The notes under the pieces are model-generated. The model was not told the DNA's origin and searched no databases. It saw nothing but the letters and a program-made list of their open reading frames with translations. Both the position numbers and the translations under genes were made by a program. A stretch of 42,209 nucleotides of DNA from Pseudonocardia sp. (GTDB taxonomy: Bacteria; Actinomycetota; Actinomycetes; Mycobacteriales; Pseudonocardiaceae), in the NCBI GenBank assembly GCA_025869365.1, contig JAOZVV010000062.1:11330-53538 (forward strand), written 5' to 3'. Below are positions 35,394 through 42,209 of this stretch, one piece after another (the stretch's first letter is position 1; the number at the start of each line of letters is the position of its first letter).

Positions 35394-36041
35394 ATGGCCT
35401 TCGTGACCCGCACCGTGTTCCTGGACCTCGACGGCACCCTCGTCGACTCGGCCCCCGGCATCCTCGGCACCCTCGAGGAGTCCTTCGACGAGCTCGGCCT
35501 CACGTGGCCGGGCGAGGCGATCGGCACGTCGCTCCTGGGCCCCCCGCTCTACGAATCCCTCCCGCCGATCGTCGGTGAGGAGGCGAGCGCGCAGGTCCTC
35601 ACCGTCTACCGGCGCCGCTACTTCGAGCACGGCCTGCTGAAGTCCACCCCGTACCCGGGCGTCGAGGAGCTCCTGGCCGGGCTCGCGGCGGCAGGTGCGC
35701 GGGTCGCGCTGGCCACCAGCAAGGCCGAGCCGTCCGCGCGTCGGATCATCGAGAACCAGGGCTGGACCGAGCTGTTCGAGACGATCACCGGGGACACCGT
35801 GGACGCGCAGCGCCCCACCAAGGCCGCGGTCGTCGGCGAGGCGGTGCGCAGGCTCGGCGGCGCGTCCCCGGACGCGGTGATGGTCGGGGACCGGCTGCAC
35901 GACGTCGTCGGCTCCCGGGCGCACGGCATCGCCTGCCTCGGGGCGGGCTGGGGCTACGGGGAGCCGGGCGAGCTGATCGGCGCCGGTGCCGCGGTCGTGT
36001 ACGCCACCCCGGGCGAGCTGCGGGACGCCCTGCTCGGCTGA
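35394..36041 (+). CDS. HAD-superfamily hydrolase, phosphoglycolate-phosphatase-like
   Basis: A 215-residue phosphatase. FLDLDGTLVDSAPG holds the nucleophile and acid Asp pair, LATSKAE is motif II with the Ser/Thr, a Lys lies in PTKAAVV, and VMVGDRLHDVVGSRAHGI is the final acidic motif. The helical cap inserted after motif I is the Gph/PgmB type (subclass IA). The substrate may be 2-phosphoglycolate or another small phosphate ester. ATG at 35394 is used; GTG at 35403 is equally near the conserved start. No Shine-Dalgarno is seen. Confidence 0.92.
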   Translation: MAFVTRTVFLDLDGTLVDSAPGILGTLEESFDELGLTWPGEAIGTSLLGPPLYESLPPIVGEEASAQVLTVYRRRYFEHGLLKSTPYPGVEELLAGLAAAGARVALATSKAEPSARRIIENQGWTELFETITGDTVDAQRPTKAAVVGEAVRRLGGASPDAVMVGDRLHDVVGSRAHGIACLGAGWGYGEPGELIGAGAAVVYATPGELRDALLG

Positions 36042-36088
36042 TCCGAGGGACCTGCCTCACACACCGTTCGGACCGGCTCACCATCAGT

Positions 36089-36117
36089 TTGTCCCCCGGT
36101 CGGCCGCACCGTAGCCT
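36089..36117 (+). promoter_or_regulatory. Putative promoter of the CoA-transferase operon
   Basis: TTGTCC (36089-36094) and TAGCCT (36112-36117) are separated by 17 nt, matching the -35/-10 pattern. CCTCGG (36115-36120) and CCGAGG (36135-36140) form a 6-bp inverted repeat across the expected start of transcription. Confidence 0.45.
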
Positions 36118-36153
36118 CGGTGGCGATTTCAGCCCCGAGGTTGTGGAGCGGCG

Positions 36154-36912
36154 ATGATGGACAAGGTTGTGGCATCGGCCACCGAGGCCGTCGCGGACAT
36201 CGGCGACGGCACGTCGCTCGCTGTCGGCGGGTTCGGCATGGTGGGCGTGCCCACGGTACTGATCGACGCGCTGATCGCTCAGGGTGCAACCGATCTGGAG
36301 ACGATCAGCAACAACCTGGGAGTCGACGGGTTCGGGCTGGGCAAGCTGCTCGAGGCGGGCCGGATCCGCCGCACGATCGGCTCGTACGTGGGCAACAACA
36401 AGGAGTTCGCCCGGCAGTACTTCGCCGGGGAGATCGAGCTGGAGCTGGCGCCGCAGGGCACCCTGGCCGAGCGGCTGCGCGCCGGCGGCGCGGGGATCCC
36501 GGCGTTCTACACCCCGGCGGGCGTCGGCACGCTGATCGCGGAAGGCGGGCTGCCCTGGCGCTACGCCTCCGACGGCTCGGTCGTGGTGGAGTCACCGGCG
36601 AAGGAGGTCCGCGAGTTCGACGGCGTGTCCTACGTCCTCGAGACCGCGATCAAGCCGGACTACGCCCTGGTCCACGCCTGGAAGGGCGACCGGCACGGCA
36701 ACCTCGTCTACCGCAGCAGCGCGCGGAACTTCAACCCCGCCTGCGCCGCCGCCGGGACGATCACGATCGCCCAGGTCGAGCACCTGGTCGAGCCGGGCGA
36801 GCTGGAGCCGGACTCCGTGCACACCCCCGGCATCCACGTCCAGCGCGTCGTGCACGTGCCGGACGTCGAGAAGCCCGTCGAGTTCCGGACCGTGAAGGAG
36901 AACAAGTCGTGA
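36154..36912 (+). CDS. 3-oxoacid CoA-transferase, subunit A
   Basis: A 252-residue alpha subunit of a class I CoA-transferase that moves CoA from succinyl-CoA (usually) to a 3-oxoacid such as acetoacetate or 3-oxoadipate. It has [17 protein letters not shown] near the start, [62 protein letters not shown] and [21 protein letters not shown] at 36154 or the next codon is the start, after GGAGCGGCG. The subunit B gene overlaps by 4 bp. A nearby PcaB-like lyase leaves 3-oxoadipate possible (PcaI), but SCOT is equally likely. Confidence 0.94.
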   Translation: MMDKVVASATEAVADIGDGTSLAVGGFGMVGVPTVLIDALIAQGATDLETISNNLGVDGFGLGKLLEAGRIRRTIGSYVGNNKEFARQYFAGEIELELAPQGTLAERLRAGGAGIPAFYTPAGVGTLIAEGGLPWRYASDGSVVVESPAKEVREFDGVSYVLETAIKPDYALVHAWKGDRHGNLVYRSSARNFNPACAAAGTITIAQVEHLVEPGELEPDSVHTPGIHVQRVVHVPDVEKPVEFRTVKENKS

Positions 36913-37535
36913 GTCTCACCCGTGATCAGCTCGCCAAGCGGGTCGCCGACGAGCTTCCCGACGGGTCCTACGTCAACCTCGGCATCGGCATGCCGACCCT
37001 GGTCCCCGGGCACATCCCGGCGGACCGCACGGTCGTGCTGCACTCGGAGAACGGCATCCTCGGCGTCGGGCCCTACCCGGACGCGGACGCGGTCGACCCG
37101 GACCTGATCAACGCCGGCAAGGAGACCGTCACGGTCCTGCCCGGGTCGAGCTACTTCGACTCCGCGGACAGCTTCGGCATGATCCGCGGCGCCCACCTGG
37201 ACGTCGCCGTGCTCGGGGCGATGGAGGTCAGCGTCGCCGGCGACCTGGCGAACTGGGCCATCCCCGGCAAGATGATCAAGGGCATGGGCGGGGCGATGGA
37301 CCTGATCCACGGCGCCCGCAAGGTGATCGTGATGATGGATCACGTGTCCAAGGACGGCACACCCAAGATCGTCGAGAAGTGCTCGCTGCCGATCACCGGC
37401 CTGGGCTGCGTCACGAAGATCATCACCGACCTCGCCGTGATCGACGTGACGGAGGACGGCCTGAAGCTCGTCGAGACCGCGCCCGGGGTGAGCGAGGACG
37501 AGGTCCGGGAGAAGACGGGCGCCCCGCTCGCCTGA
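36909..37535 (+). CDS. 3-oxoacid CoA-transferase, subunit B
   Basis: A 208-residue beta subunit carrying the catalytic glutamate, here Glu47 in [23 protein letters not shown] and [19 protein letters not shown] are family blocks. The GTG start overlaps the stop of subunit A (GTGA), which gives translational coupling and equal amounts. The substrate is undecided between acetoacetate and 3-oxoadipate. A strong hairpin ends the operon 12 bp after the stop. Confidence 0.94.
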   Translation: MSLTRDQLAKRVADELPDGSYVNLGIGMPTLVPGHIPADRTVVLHSENGILGVGPYPDADAVDPDLINAGKETVTVLPGSSYFDSADSFGMIRGAHLDVAVLGAMEVSVAGDLANWAIPGKMIKGMGGAMDLIHGARKVIVMMDHVSKDGTPKIVEKCSLPITGLGCVTKIITDLAVIDVTEDGLKLVETAPGVSEDEVREKTGAPLA

Positions 37536-37546
37536 TCCCGCGCCAC

Positions 37547-37599
37547 TTCAGGAAAGCCACATTCATGTAAGAGAATTACGTGAATGTGGCTTTCCTGAA
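37547..37599. terminator. Long bidirectional hairpin, member of a repeated family
   Basis: TTCAGGAAAGCCACATTCA (37547-37565) and its exact complement (37581-37599) are joined by an inner GTAA/TTAC stem and one T-G pair, giving about 24 pairs with a 5-nt loop. It lies between the ends of the CoA-transferase and P450 genes. A related element occurs at 40431-40485. Confidence 0.85.
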
Positions 37600-38820
37600 C
37601 CTCGGGGTGGTCAGGCGCGGGGGCCCAGGGCCACCGGGAGCTCCGTGAGACCCCGAACCAGGCTGCTCCCGGCGGTAGACCAGCTCCGCCGGCTCCACGG
37701 CCAGGGCCAGCTCCGGGCGGGCGGCGAGCAGCGCCCCGATCGCCACCTCCCCCTCCGCCCGGGCGAGCGGGGCACCCAGGCAGTGGTGCAGGCCGTAGCC
37801 GAACGCGACGTGCCCGCCCGCGTCCCGGCCGACGTCGAGCGCGGCCGCCTCGGAGAACCTGCCGTCGTCCCGGTTGGCCGCGGACAGCCCGAGCATCACG
37901 ACCGCGCCCGCGGGGATCGTCACACCCGCGACCTCGACGTCCTCGGTCGCGAACCGCACCGGCGCGTTCTGCACGGGCGAGTCCCAGCGCAGGAACTCCT
38001 CGACGGCGTTGGCCATCAGCTCCGGCTTCTCCCGCAGCGTCGCCAGCTGCTCCGGGTGGGTGAGCAGGCCCAGCACGCCGTTGCCGATCAGGTTGACCGT
38101 CGTCTCGTGGCCCGCGATGAGCAGCATCGTCGCCATCGCGACGAGCTCCTCCTGCGAGAGCCGGTCCCCGTCGTCCTCGGCGACCTGGGCCAGCGCGCTG
38201 AGCAGCGCGTCGTCCGGTTCGGCGCGCTTGCGCTCGATGAGCTCGGCGAGGTAGCCGGCGAGCCGCTGCCCGGCCTCCTGCTTCGCCTCCGCCGCGGAGT
38301 CGTCGATCATCGTCGAGGACCAGGCGCTGAAGTCGTCCCGGTCCGAGTTCGGCACGCCGAGGAGCTCGCAGATGACCTGCACCGGCAGCAGGAAGGCGTA
38401 GTGCGCCATGAGGTCCACGGTGCCGTCGTCCGGCAGCGCGGCGAGCAGCTCCCGCGCGATCTCCTCCACCCGCGGCCGGAGCTCCGCCATCCGGCGCACC
38501 GTGAACGAGCGGCTGACGAGCTTGCGCAGCCGGGTGTGGTCCGGCGGGTCCATCAGGATCATCATCGGGGTCGGTGCGGCCGGCATCGCCGCGCGCTGGT
38601 CCGCGGGCAGGGTGTAGCGCCAGTCCTTGCTGAACCGCGCGTCGACGAACGCCTCGCGGACGTCGGCGTACCGGCTGATCAGCCACGTCGGGCCGTCCGG
38701 CAGGTCGAGCCTGCGCACCGGCTCGTCCGCGCGGAGCTCGGCGTAGGCGGGGTGAGGGTCGGTCCAGAACGCCCCGTCGAAGACGTCACGGCCGGACGGG
38801 GTGGTGATGGGCGCAGCCAT
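37576..38820 (-). CDS. Cytochrome P450 with a frameshifted C-terminus
   Basis: A heme monooxygenase. AGHETT is the I-helix oxygen-activation motif, EEFLRW the ExxR motif, and FGYGLHHCLGAPLAR the heme-binding loop with Cys347. All catalytic motifs are intact. After ELVYR the frame changes: a second frame reads GSSLVRGLTELPVALGPRA and stops at 37611, the ordinary end of such P450s. The current frame instead runs on to 37576, inside the hairpin. A net loss of two bases or gain of one near 37666-37676 explains this; a sequencing error is equally possible. ATG at 38820 is probably leaderless, with TACAGT 7 nt upstream inside a palindromic operator. Confidence 0.88.
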   Translation of the reverse strand: MAAPITTPSGRDVFDGAFWTDPHPAYAELRADEPVRRLDLPDGPTWLISRYADVREAFVDARFSKDWRYTLPADQRAAMPAAPTPMMILMDPPDHTRLRKLVSRSFTVRRMAELRPRVEEIARELLAALPDDGTVDLMAHYAFLLPVQVICELLGVPNSDRDDFSAWSSTMIDDSAAEAKQEAGQRLAGYLAELIERKRAEPDDALLSALAQVAEDDGDRLSQEELVAMATMLLIAGHETTVNLIGNGVLGLLTHPEQLATLREKPELMANAVEEFLRWDSPVQNAPVRFATEDVEVAGVTIPAGAVVMLGLSAANRDDGRFSEAAALDVGRDAGGHVAFGYGLHHCLGAPLARAEGEVAIGALLAARPELALAVEPAELVYRREQPGSGSHGAPGGPGPPRLTTPRFRKATFT

Positions 38821-38827
38821 GCCGCTC

Positions 38828-38847
38828 ACTGTAAGCGCGTGCTTACA
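38828..38847 (-). promoter_or_regulatory. P450 promoter -10 box inside a TetR-like operator
   Basis: TGTAAGC-GCGT-GCTTACA (38830-38847) is a perfect 7-bp inverted repeat that fills the space between the stop of the oxidoreductase gene (38848) and the P450 start. On the minus strand TACAGT (38828-38833) is a TANNNT box that ends 7 nt before the ATG. A repressor bound here would block the polymerase. Confidence 0.6.
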
Positions 38848-39984
38848 TCAGTGCGAGGCGGACACCTGCCCGGGGGCGACCTGCCCCGGCGTGACCGGAA
38901 TGTCCGCCGGCACCGGTGTTCCCGTGACGATCGCGGCGCCCAGCGCCGCGAGCGCGGGGGACGACTCGACACCGGACCCGCCCTGTCCGGCGAAGAAGTG
39001 GAACCCCGGATGCTCCGGCCGGGCACCGACGACCGGCCCGCGGCCGGGCGCGAACGTGCGCAGGCCCGCCCAGGCCGTCCGGACCGAGCGCAGGCCGAGC
39101 CCGGTGGCCTCCTCGACGCGTTCGAGCCCGAGGGCCACGTCCAGCTCCTCGGGTCTCGGGTCGCCCGGCTCCGAGGGCGTCTCGTCCGCCGGGGACAGCA
39201 GGAGCATCGCGCCCGCCGGGTCCTCGTTCTTGAAGTAGAACCGCTCGGTTGCCTCGCACACCATGGGCAGCGGGCCGGTCGGCTCCGGGACGGGGGCGAT
39301 CGCGATCGTGCGCCGGTAGGGCTGCAGGCCGAGCGCCGGGACCCCTGCCAGCCCGGCCACCACGTCCGCCCAGGCCCCCGCCGCGTCGACGACGTCCGGC
39401 GCGGTCAGCTCCTCGCCACCGGTCGTCCGCACCCGCCACAGCTCCCCCACCGGCTCGACGGCCGCCACCCGCGCGTTCGTGCGGATCTCGCCGCCGCGGC
39501 GCCGCAGACCCCGGACGAACGCCTGGTGCAGGCCCATCACGTCGACGTCCGCGCCGCCCTCCGCGATCGCCCCGGCCCTGGGCGCGCGCAGCACCGGGCA
39601 GGCGCGGCCGGTCTCCGCGGCGCCCAGGGCGAGCGGGGCGTCCGGCTCCCCCGCCTGCTCGCGCAGCATCGCCTCCAGGGCAGCCTCTCCCTCGTCGTCG
39701 AAGGCGGCCCAGAGCGTGCCCCGAGTCGTCAGGAACGGAGCGGCACCCAGCTCGTCCGCCAGGGCGGCGAAGCGTGGGCCGCTGGCGGTGATGAGCGCCC
39801 GGAACACCGCGGTGCCGTGTCCGGGGATCCAGGTGGCGGCGGACCGGCCGGTGGTGTGGGTGGCCAGCGCGGACTCGGCCTCGAGCAGCACGACGCGACG
39901 GTGCGCGGCGAGCTCGTAGGCGATCGAGGCGCCGGCGATGCCGCCCCCGATCACGACGACGTCAGGAGTCCGCACAGCGACCAC
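38848..39984 (-). CDS. FAD-dependent oxidoreductase, DAO (glycine/D-amino-acid oxidase) family
   Basis: A 378-residue flavoenzyme. VVVIGGGIAGASIAYELA is the FAD dinucleotide-binding motif, LLEAESALATHTTGRSAATW the following conserved block, and GFHFFAGQGGSGVESSPAL the C-terminal FAD contact. It probably oxidises the C-N bond of an amino acid or amine. GTG at 39984 or 39975 may be the start; neither has a good ribosome-binding site. It is followed after 18 bp by the P450 on the same strand, though an operator between them suggests separate control of the P450. Confidence 0.88.
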   Translation of the reverse strand: MVAVRTPDVVVIGGGIAGASIAYELAAHRRVVLLEAESALATHTTGRSAATWIPGHGTAVFRALITASGPRFAALADELGAAPFLTTRGTLWAAFDDEGEAALEAMLREQAGEPDAPLALGAAETGRACPVLRAPRAGAIAEGGADVDVMGLHQAFVRGLRRRGGEIRTNARVAAVEPVGELWRVRTTGGEELTAPDVVDAAGAWADVVAGLAGVPALGLQPYRRTIAIAPVPEPTGPLPMVCEATERFYFKNEDPAGAMLLLSPADETPSEPGDPRPEELDVALGLERVEEATGLGLRSVRTAWAGLRTFAPGRGPVVGARPEHPGFHFFAGQGGSGVESSPALAALGAAIVTGTPVPADIPVTPGQVAPGQVSASH

Positions 39985-40042
39985 GCTAGCCGGGCCACCG
40001 GGCGTCGGGGTTAATTCGGTGGCGCGGTGCGGGGACCTCTCC

Positions 40043-40073
40043 TAGGTTTCCCGGCATGAAGCTCTTCCTCTGA
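40043..40073 (+). promoter_or_regulatory. Putative leaderless promoter and 5-codon ORF (MKLFL)
   Basis: TAGGTT (40043-40048) fits TANNNT and is followed by 7 nt and an ATG at 40056 that opens ATGAAGCTCTTCCTCTGA, encoding MKLFL. About 170 nt of GC-rich, hairpin-forming sequence separate it from the 58-codon gene downstream. The layout resembles a ribosome-sensing leader. This is the content of the 259-bp gap before 40244. Confidence 0.35.
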
Positions 40074-40243
40074 GACCCCGGGGCCCTCGGCGATCACCCG
40101 CCCGGCCCCGACCGCGGCCGCGCGAGGAGCGCGCCGCCCGTCTCGTTCCGGCGTCCCGTGTCCGTCCCGGCCGTCGTGGCTGTTCCGCCCGGTTCGTCCT
40201 CAGGCGACCCCTGCGCGGCCGACACACCACTCGGAGGTACCTC

Positions 40244-40420
40244 ATGCGAACCACCCATACCGACACCCGATCCGCCAACCGCGCCGACCGCCGCGCGGCC
40301 GCCAGGGGCAAGGATCTCCCGGCCACCCCCGGGCTCCTCCCCCACGAGCGGAAGTCCGGCCGCAGCCTGACCAAGCCCGTGCACTCCCGCGCGGACTACG
40401 CGGCCCGCCGGAGCGGCTGA
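40244..40420 (+). CDS. 58-residue basic small protein, unknown function
   Basis: A short gene with one of the best ribosome-binding sites in the window: GGAGGT ends 5-6 nt before the ATG. The product starts MRTTHTDTRSANRADRRAAA and ends LTKPVHSRADYAARRSG. It has 14 Arg/Lys against 5 Asp/Glu, no hydrophobic segment and no cysteine, so a nucleic-acid- or ribosome-associated role is plausible. Codon use fits the neighbourhood, with GC-rich third positions. I do not recognise the family. It lies between the DAO-type gene (divergent) and the phosphopantetheinyl transferase gene, with a hairpin after it. Confidence 0.7.
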   Translation: MRTTHTDTRSANRADRRAAARGKDLPATPGLLPHERKSGRSLTKPVHSRADYAARRSG

Positions 40421-40430
40421 GCCCACCCGT

Positions 40431-40505
40431 CCGAGGTTCAGGAAGGCCACAATACCCCCCGGATACGGCGGGAAAGAGGCCTTCCAGCCAGTACGGGGGG
40501 GGGGG
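40431..40505. repeat. Second copy of the hairpin family, followed by an 11-G run
   Basis: CCGAGGTTCAGGAAGGCC (40431-40448) repeats, in inverse orientation and with one change, the sequence at 37589-37606. GGAAGGCC (40441-40448) pairs with GGCCTTCC (40478-40485), probably the terminator of the 58-codon gene. Eleven consecutive G follow at 40495-40505, 26 bp before the next start codon. Confidence 0.75.
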
Positions 40506-40531
40506 CGGCGCGGCTGTGGAAGGCTGGGCCG

Positions 40532-41245
40532 GTGCCGGAGTGCGACGTCTGGTGGGCCCGCCCGGTCGATCCCGAGGGGGCGGCCGCGCTGGTCTCCCTC
40601 CTCGACGCCCACGAGCGCGAGCGGCTCGGCGCGTTCCGCAGGGAGATCGACCGCGCCCGCTACCTCGCCGCGCACGCCCTGACCCGGCTGGTCCTCGGCG
40701 AGCGGCTGGGCGCCGATCCCGCGTCGCTCGTCCTGGACCGGACCTGCCGGTGCGGGAAACCCCACGGCAAGCCACGCCTCGCCGCCGGCGGGCCCGAGTT
40801 CTCGCTGACCCACTCCGGGGACCGCGTCGGCGTCGCCGTCTCCGCGGACGGCCCGGTCGGGCTGGACGTCGAGCAGCTCCGCACCCTCTCCGACCTCGAC
40901 GGTCTCGCCTCGCACGCGCTGTCCCCCACGGAGCGCCGCGAGCATCCACCGGCCGACGCGGGCGCGTTCCTCACCACCTGGACCCGCAAGGAAGCCCTGC
41001 TCAAGGCCACCGGCGAGGGCCTGTCCAGCCCGATGGCGGCGATCACGCTCGGCCCGGCGGACGGCCCGGCCACCGTGCGGGAGTGGTCCGGTGTGGACGC
41101 CCCCGCCGGGGCGGTCTGGCTCGTCGACCTGCTCCCGGACCCGGAACACCCGGGCGCCCTCGCCGGCTTCGGCACCACGGCGCCGCGGCTGCGGGTCCGG
41201 GACGGTGACGAGTGCCTGCGCGACCTGATCGCGACCCGCCCGTGA
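40532..41245 (+). CDS. 4'-phosphopantetheinyl transferase, Sfp type
   Basis: Transfers the phosphopantetheine arm from coenzyme A to a conserved Ser of carrier proteins in fatty-acid, polyketide or nonribosomal peptide synthases. The 237-residue protein has GLDVE with Asp112 and Glu114 (magnesium ligands) and WTRKEALLKATGEGL with Lys153 and Glu154. The CRCGKPHGKPRL stretch before FSLTHSGD is usual for Sfp/Gsp-type enzymes. GTG at 40532 has GGAAGG about 9-10 nt upstream. No carrier-protein synthase gene is in the window, so it probably serves distant clusters. It overlaps the hydrolase gene by 4 bp. Confidence 0.94.
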   Translation: MPECDVWWARPVDPEGAAALVSLLDAHERERLGAFRREIDRARYLAAHALTRLVLGERLGADPASLVLDRTCRCGKPHGKPRLAAGGPEFSLTHSGDRVGVAVSADGPVGLDVEQLRTLSDLDGLASHALSPTERREHPPADAGAFLTTWTRKEALLKATGEGLSSPMAAITLGPADGPATVREWSGVDAPAGAVWLVDLLPDPEHPGALAGFGTTAPRLRVRDGDECLRDLIATRP

Positions 41246-42135
41246 GCGGCACCGCCGCCGGGCGCGCCGCCGCCGACCAGGAGCGGCTGGCCGCACGGCT
41301 CGGCGTGCGGATCGACGCCCTCGAGGTCGACGTGCCGGGCCTCGGCACGATGCGCGGCTTCACCACTTCCGGCTCCGGCACCCCGCTCGTCCTGCTGCAC
41401 GGCGCGACCCTGTCCGCGGGCTGGTGGCTCCCGCTGCTGCCGCACCTGGATGGGCGGACGGTCGTCGCCCTCGACGCCCCCGGCCACGGGCTCTCCGCGG
41501 GTCTCGGCGACGACCCACCCGCGCTGCGCGAGGTGCTGGTCGCGACGACGGCGGCCGCCGTCCGGGCCGCCGGGACCGAGCGCGCCGTCCTGGTGGGGAA
41601 CTCGCTCGGCGGCATGGCGGCCGCCTGGACCGCGATCGACGCGCCCGCGCTCGTCGAACGGCTGGTGCTCGTCGGCGCTCCGGGCGTCGCGTTCGCCGGC
41701 GGCCGGGCGGACGCGCTGCTCGGCGCCCTCGCCGTCCCGGCGACCGCCTGGGCGCTGCTGACCAGCCCCACCCCGCCCGCCTGGTACGCCTCGGGACTGC
41801 GCCGCTCCCTGGCCGAACCCGCGCTGGACGCCTGGCCGGAGCTCGGCGAGCTGGCCTACCACGCGTCTCGCCGCTCCGGTTTCCGGCACACGGTGCCGCG
41901 GATGCTGGCGCAGCTGCTGGACTACCGGACCCCGAGACCGGAGATGGCGCTCACCGCCCGCGAGCTGCGCGCCCTGCCGCACACGACGTACCTGCACGGC
42001 CGCGACGACGCGTTCCTGCCCTACGCGGCCGCCCGCGTCGCCCTCGCGGTGATCCCGGAGTCCGTGAGCAGGCAGGTCGACGGCGGCCACGTGCCCTGGC
42101 TCACGGACCCCGCCCCGGTCCTCGCCGCGCTCTGA
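41242..42135 (+). CDS. Alpha/beta-fold hydrolase
   Basis: A 297-residue hydrolase. LVLLHGATLSAGWW is the oxyanion strand, GNSLGG holds nucleophile Ser121, HGRDDAFLP has the acid near residue 257, and GGHVPW carries His283. It is close in pattern to esterases and meta-cleavage-product hydrolases; the substrate is not readable. GTG at 41242 overlaps the transferase stop (GTGA), so both are co-translated. Pairing with an Sfp-type transferase suggests, but does not show, a link to thioester metabolism. Confidence 0.9.
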   Translation: MSGTAAGRAAADQERLAARLGVRIDALEVDVPGLGTMRGFTTSGSGTPLVLLHGATLSAGWWLPLLPHLDGRTVVALDAPGHGLSAGLGDDPPALREVLVATTAAAVRAAGTERAVLVGNSLGGMAAAWTAIDAPALVERLVLVGAPGVAFAGGRADALLGALAVPATAWALLTSPTPPAWYASGLRRSLAEPALDAWPELGELAYHASRRSGFRHTVPRMLAQLLDYRTPRPEMALTARELRALPHTTYLHGRDDAFLPYAAARVALAVIPESVSRQVDGGHVPWLTDPAPVLAAL

Positions 42136-42147
42136 GCACACCCCACC

Positions 42148-42209
42148 GCGTCAAGGCTCCACAACGCGCTCACAGGCGCCCGTGGGCAGCGTTATGGCTC
42201 CACAACGCG
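42148..42209. repeat. Two copies of a 21-bp palindromic repeat at the window edge
   Basis: Units at 42148-42168 and 42189-42209 are 41 bp apart and differ at two bases; both end GGCTCCACAACGCG. Each unit is itself an imperfect inverted repeat, GCGTTATGG against CCACAACGC with one mismatch. The array may continue beyond the window. It follows the hydrolase stop and may act as a terminator. Confidence 0.75.

Overview
The window is very GC-rich, gene-dense bacterial chromosome with frequent GTG and TTG starts. Gene content and order point to an actinobacterium of the Pseudonocardiaceae or a near relative. The left 26 kb follows, in order and mostly in orientation, the Mycobacterium tuberculosis segment Rv2178c to Rv2196: class II DAHP synthase, exoribonuclease, PlsC, ArsA-like ATPase, two START-type proteins, FadD15, PimB', NlpC/P60, DEDDh-UvrC fusion, TrpD, CtaE and QcrCAB. 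Species-level assignment is inference; no rRNA or tRNA gene was seen.

Layout. 1-2.2 kb: aroG and its exonuclease neighbour, reading leftward. 2.2-4.5 kb: an unusual crotonase-fold protein and an orphan sugar-binding lipoprotein, absent from the mycobacterial order. 4.5-10.6 kb: PlsC, a two-helix membrane protein, then a leftward run of two START-like proteins, a metallophosphoesterase, an ArsA-like ATPase, a small Cys-containing protein and a ROK kinase. 10.7-14 kb: fadD15 facing pimB', with a duplicated 68-bp hairpin between their ends. 14-20 kb: an NlpC/P60 cell-wall hydrolase with a long leader that looks like a c-di-AMP (ydaO) riboswitch, a four-cysteine small protein, a coiled-coil/NYN-domain protein, a DEDDh/GIY-YIG fusion nuclease and an AsnC-type ligand-binding domain. 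20-26 kb: trpD with a receiver-like protein, facing the ctaE-qcrC-qcrA-qcrB respiratory cluster, which ends in a 20-bp hairpin. 26-42 kb is accessory metabolism: a 20-codon leader ORF before an ACT-like small gene, FprA-type ferredoxin reductase, a double-hotdog thioesterase, a GlxA-type AraC regulator, a probable operon of PcaB-like lyase, two flavin monooxygenases and an AlkZ/YcaQ-like protein, a HAD phosphatase, a two-subunit 3-oxoacid CoA-transferase, a P450 with a 3' frameshift, a DAO-type oxidoreductase, a 58-residue basic protein, an Sfp-type phosphopantetheinyl transferase and an alpha/beta hydrolase.

How it fits together. The respiratory genes encode most of the bcc-aa3 supercomplex. 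PlsC, FadD15 and PimB' supply phospholipid and mannoside steps of the envelope. AroG and TrpD are aromatic amino-acid enzymes. The right part looks like peripheral oxidation (monooxygenases, P450, ferredoxin reductase, CoA-transferase) under local regulators. The most notable features lie outside the large genes: palindromic operators at fadD15, P450 and the AraC gene; probable leaderless promoters; three tiny upstream ORFs; a hidden 58-codon gene; and a hairpin family repeated between genes.
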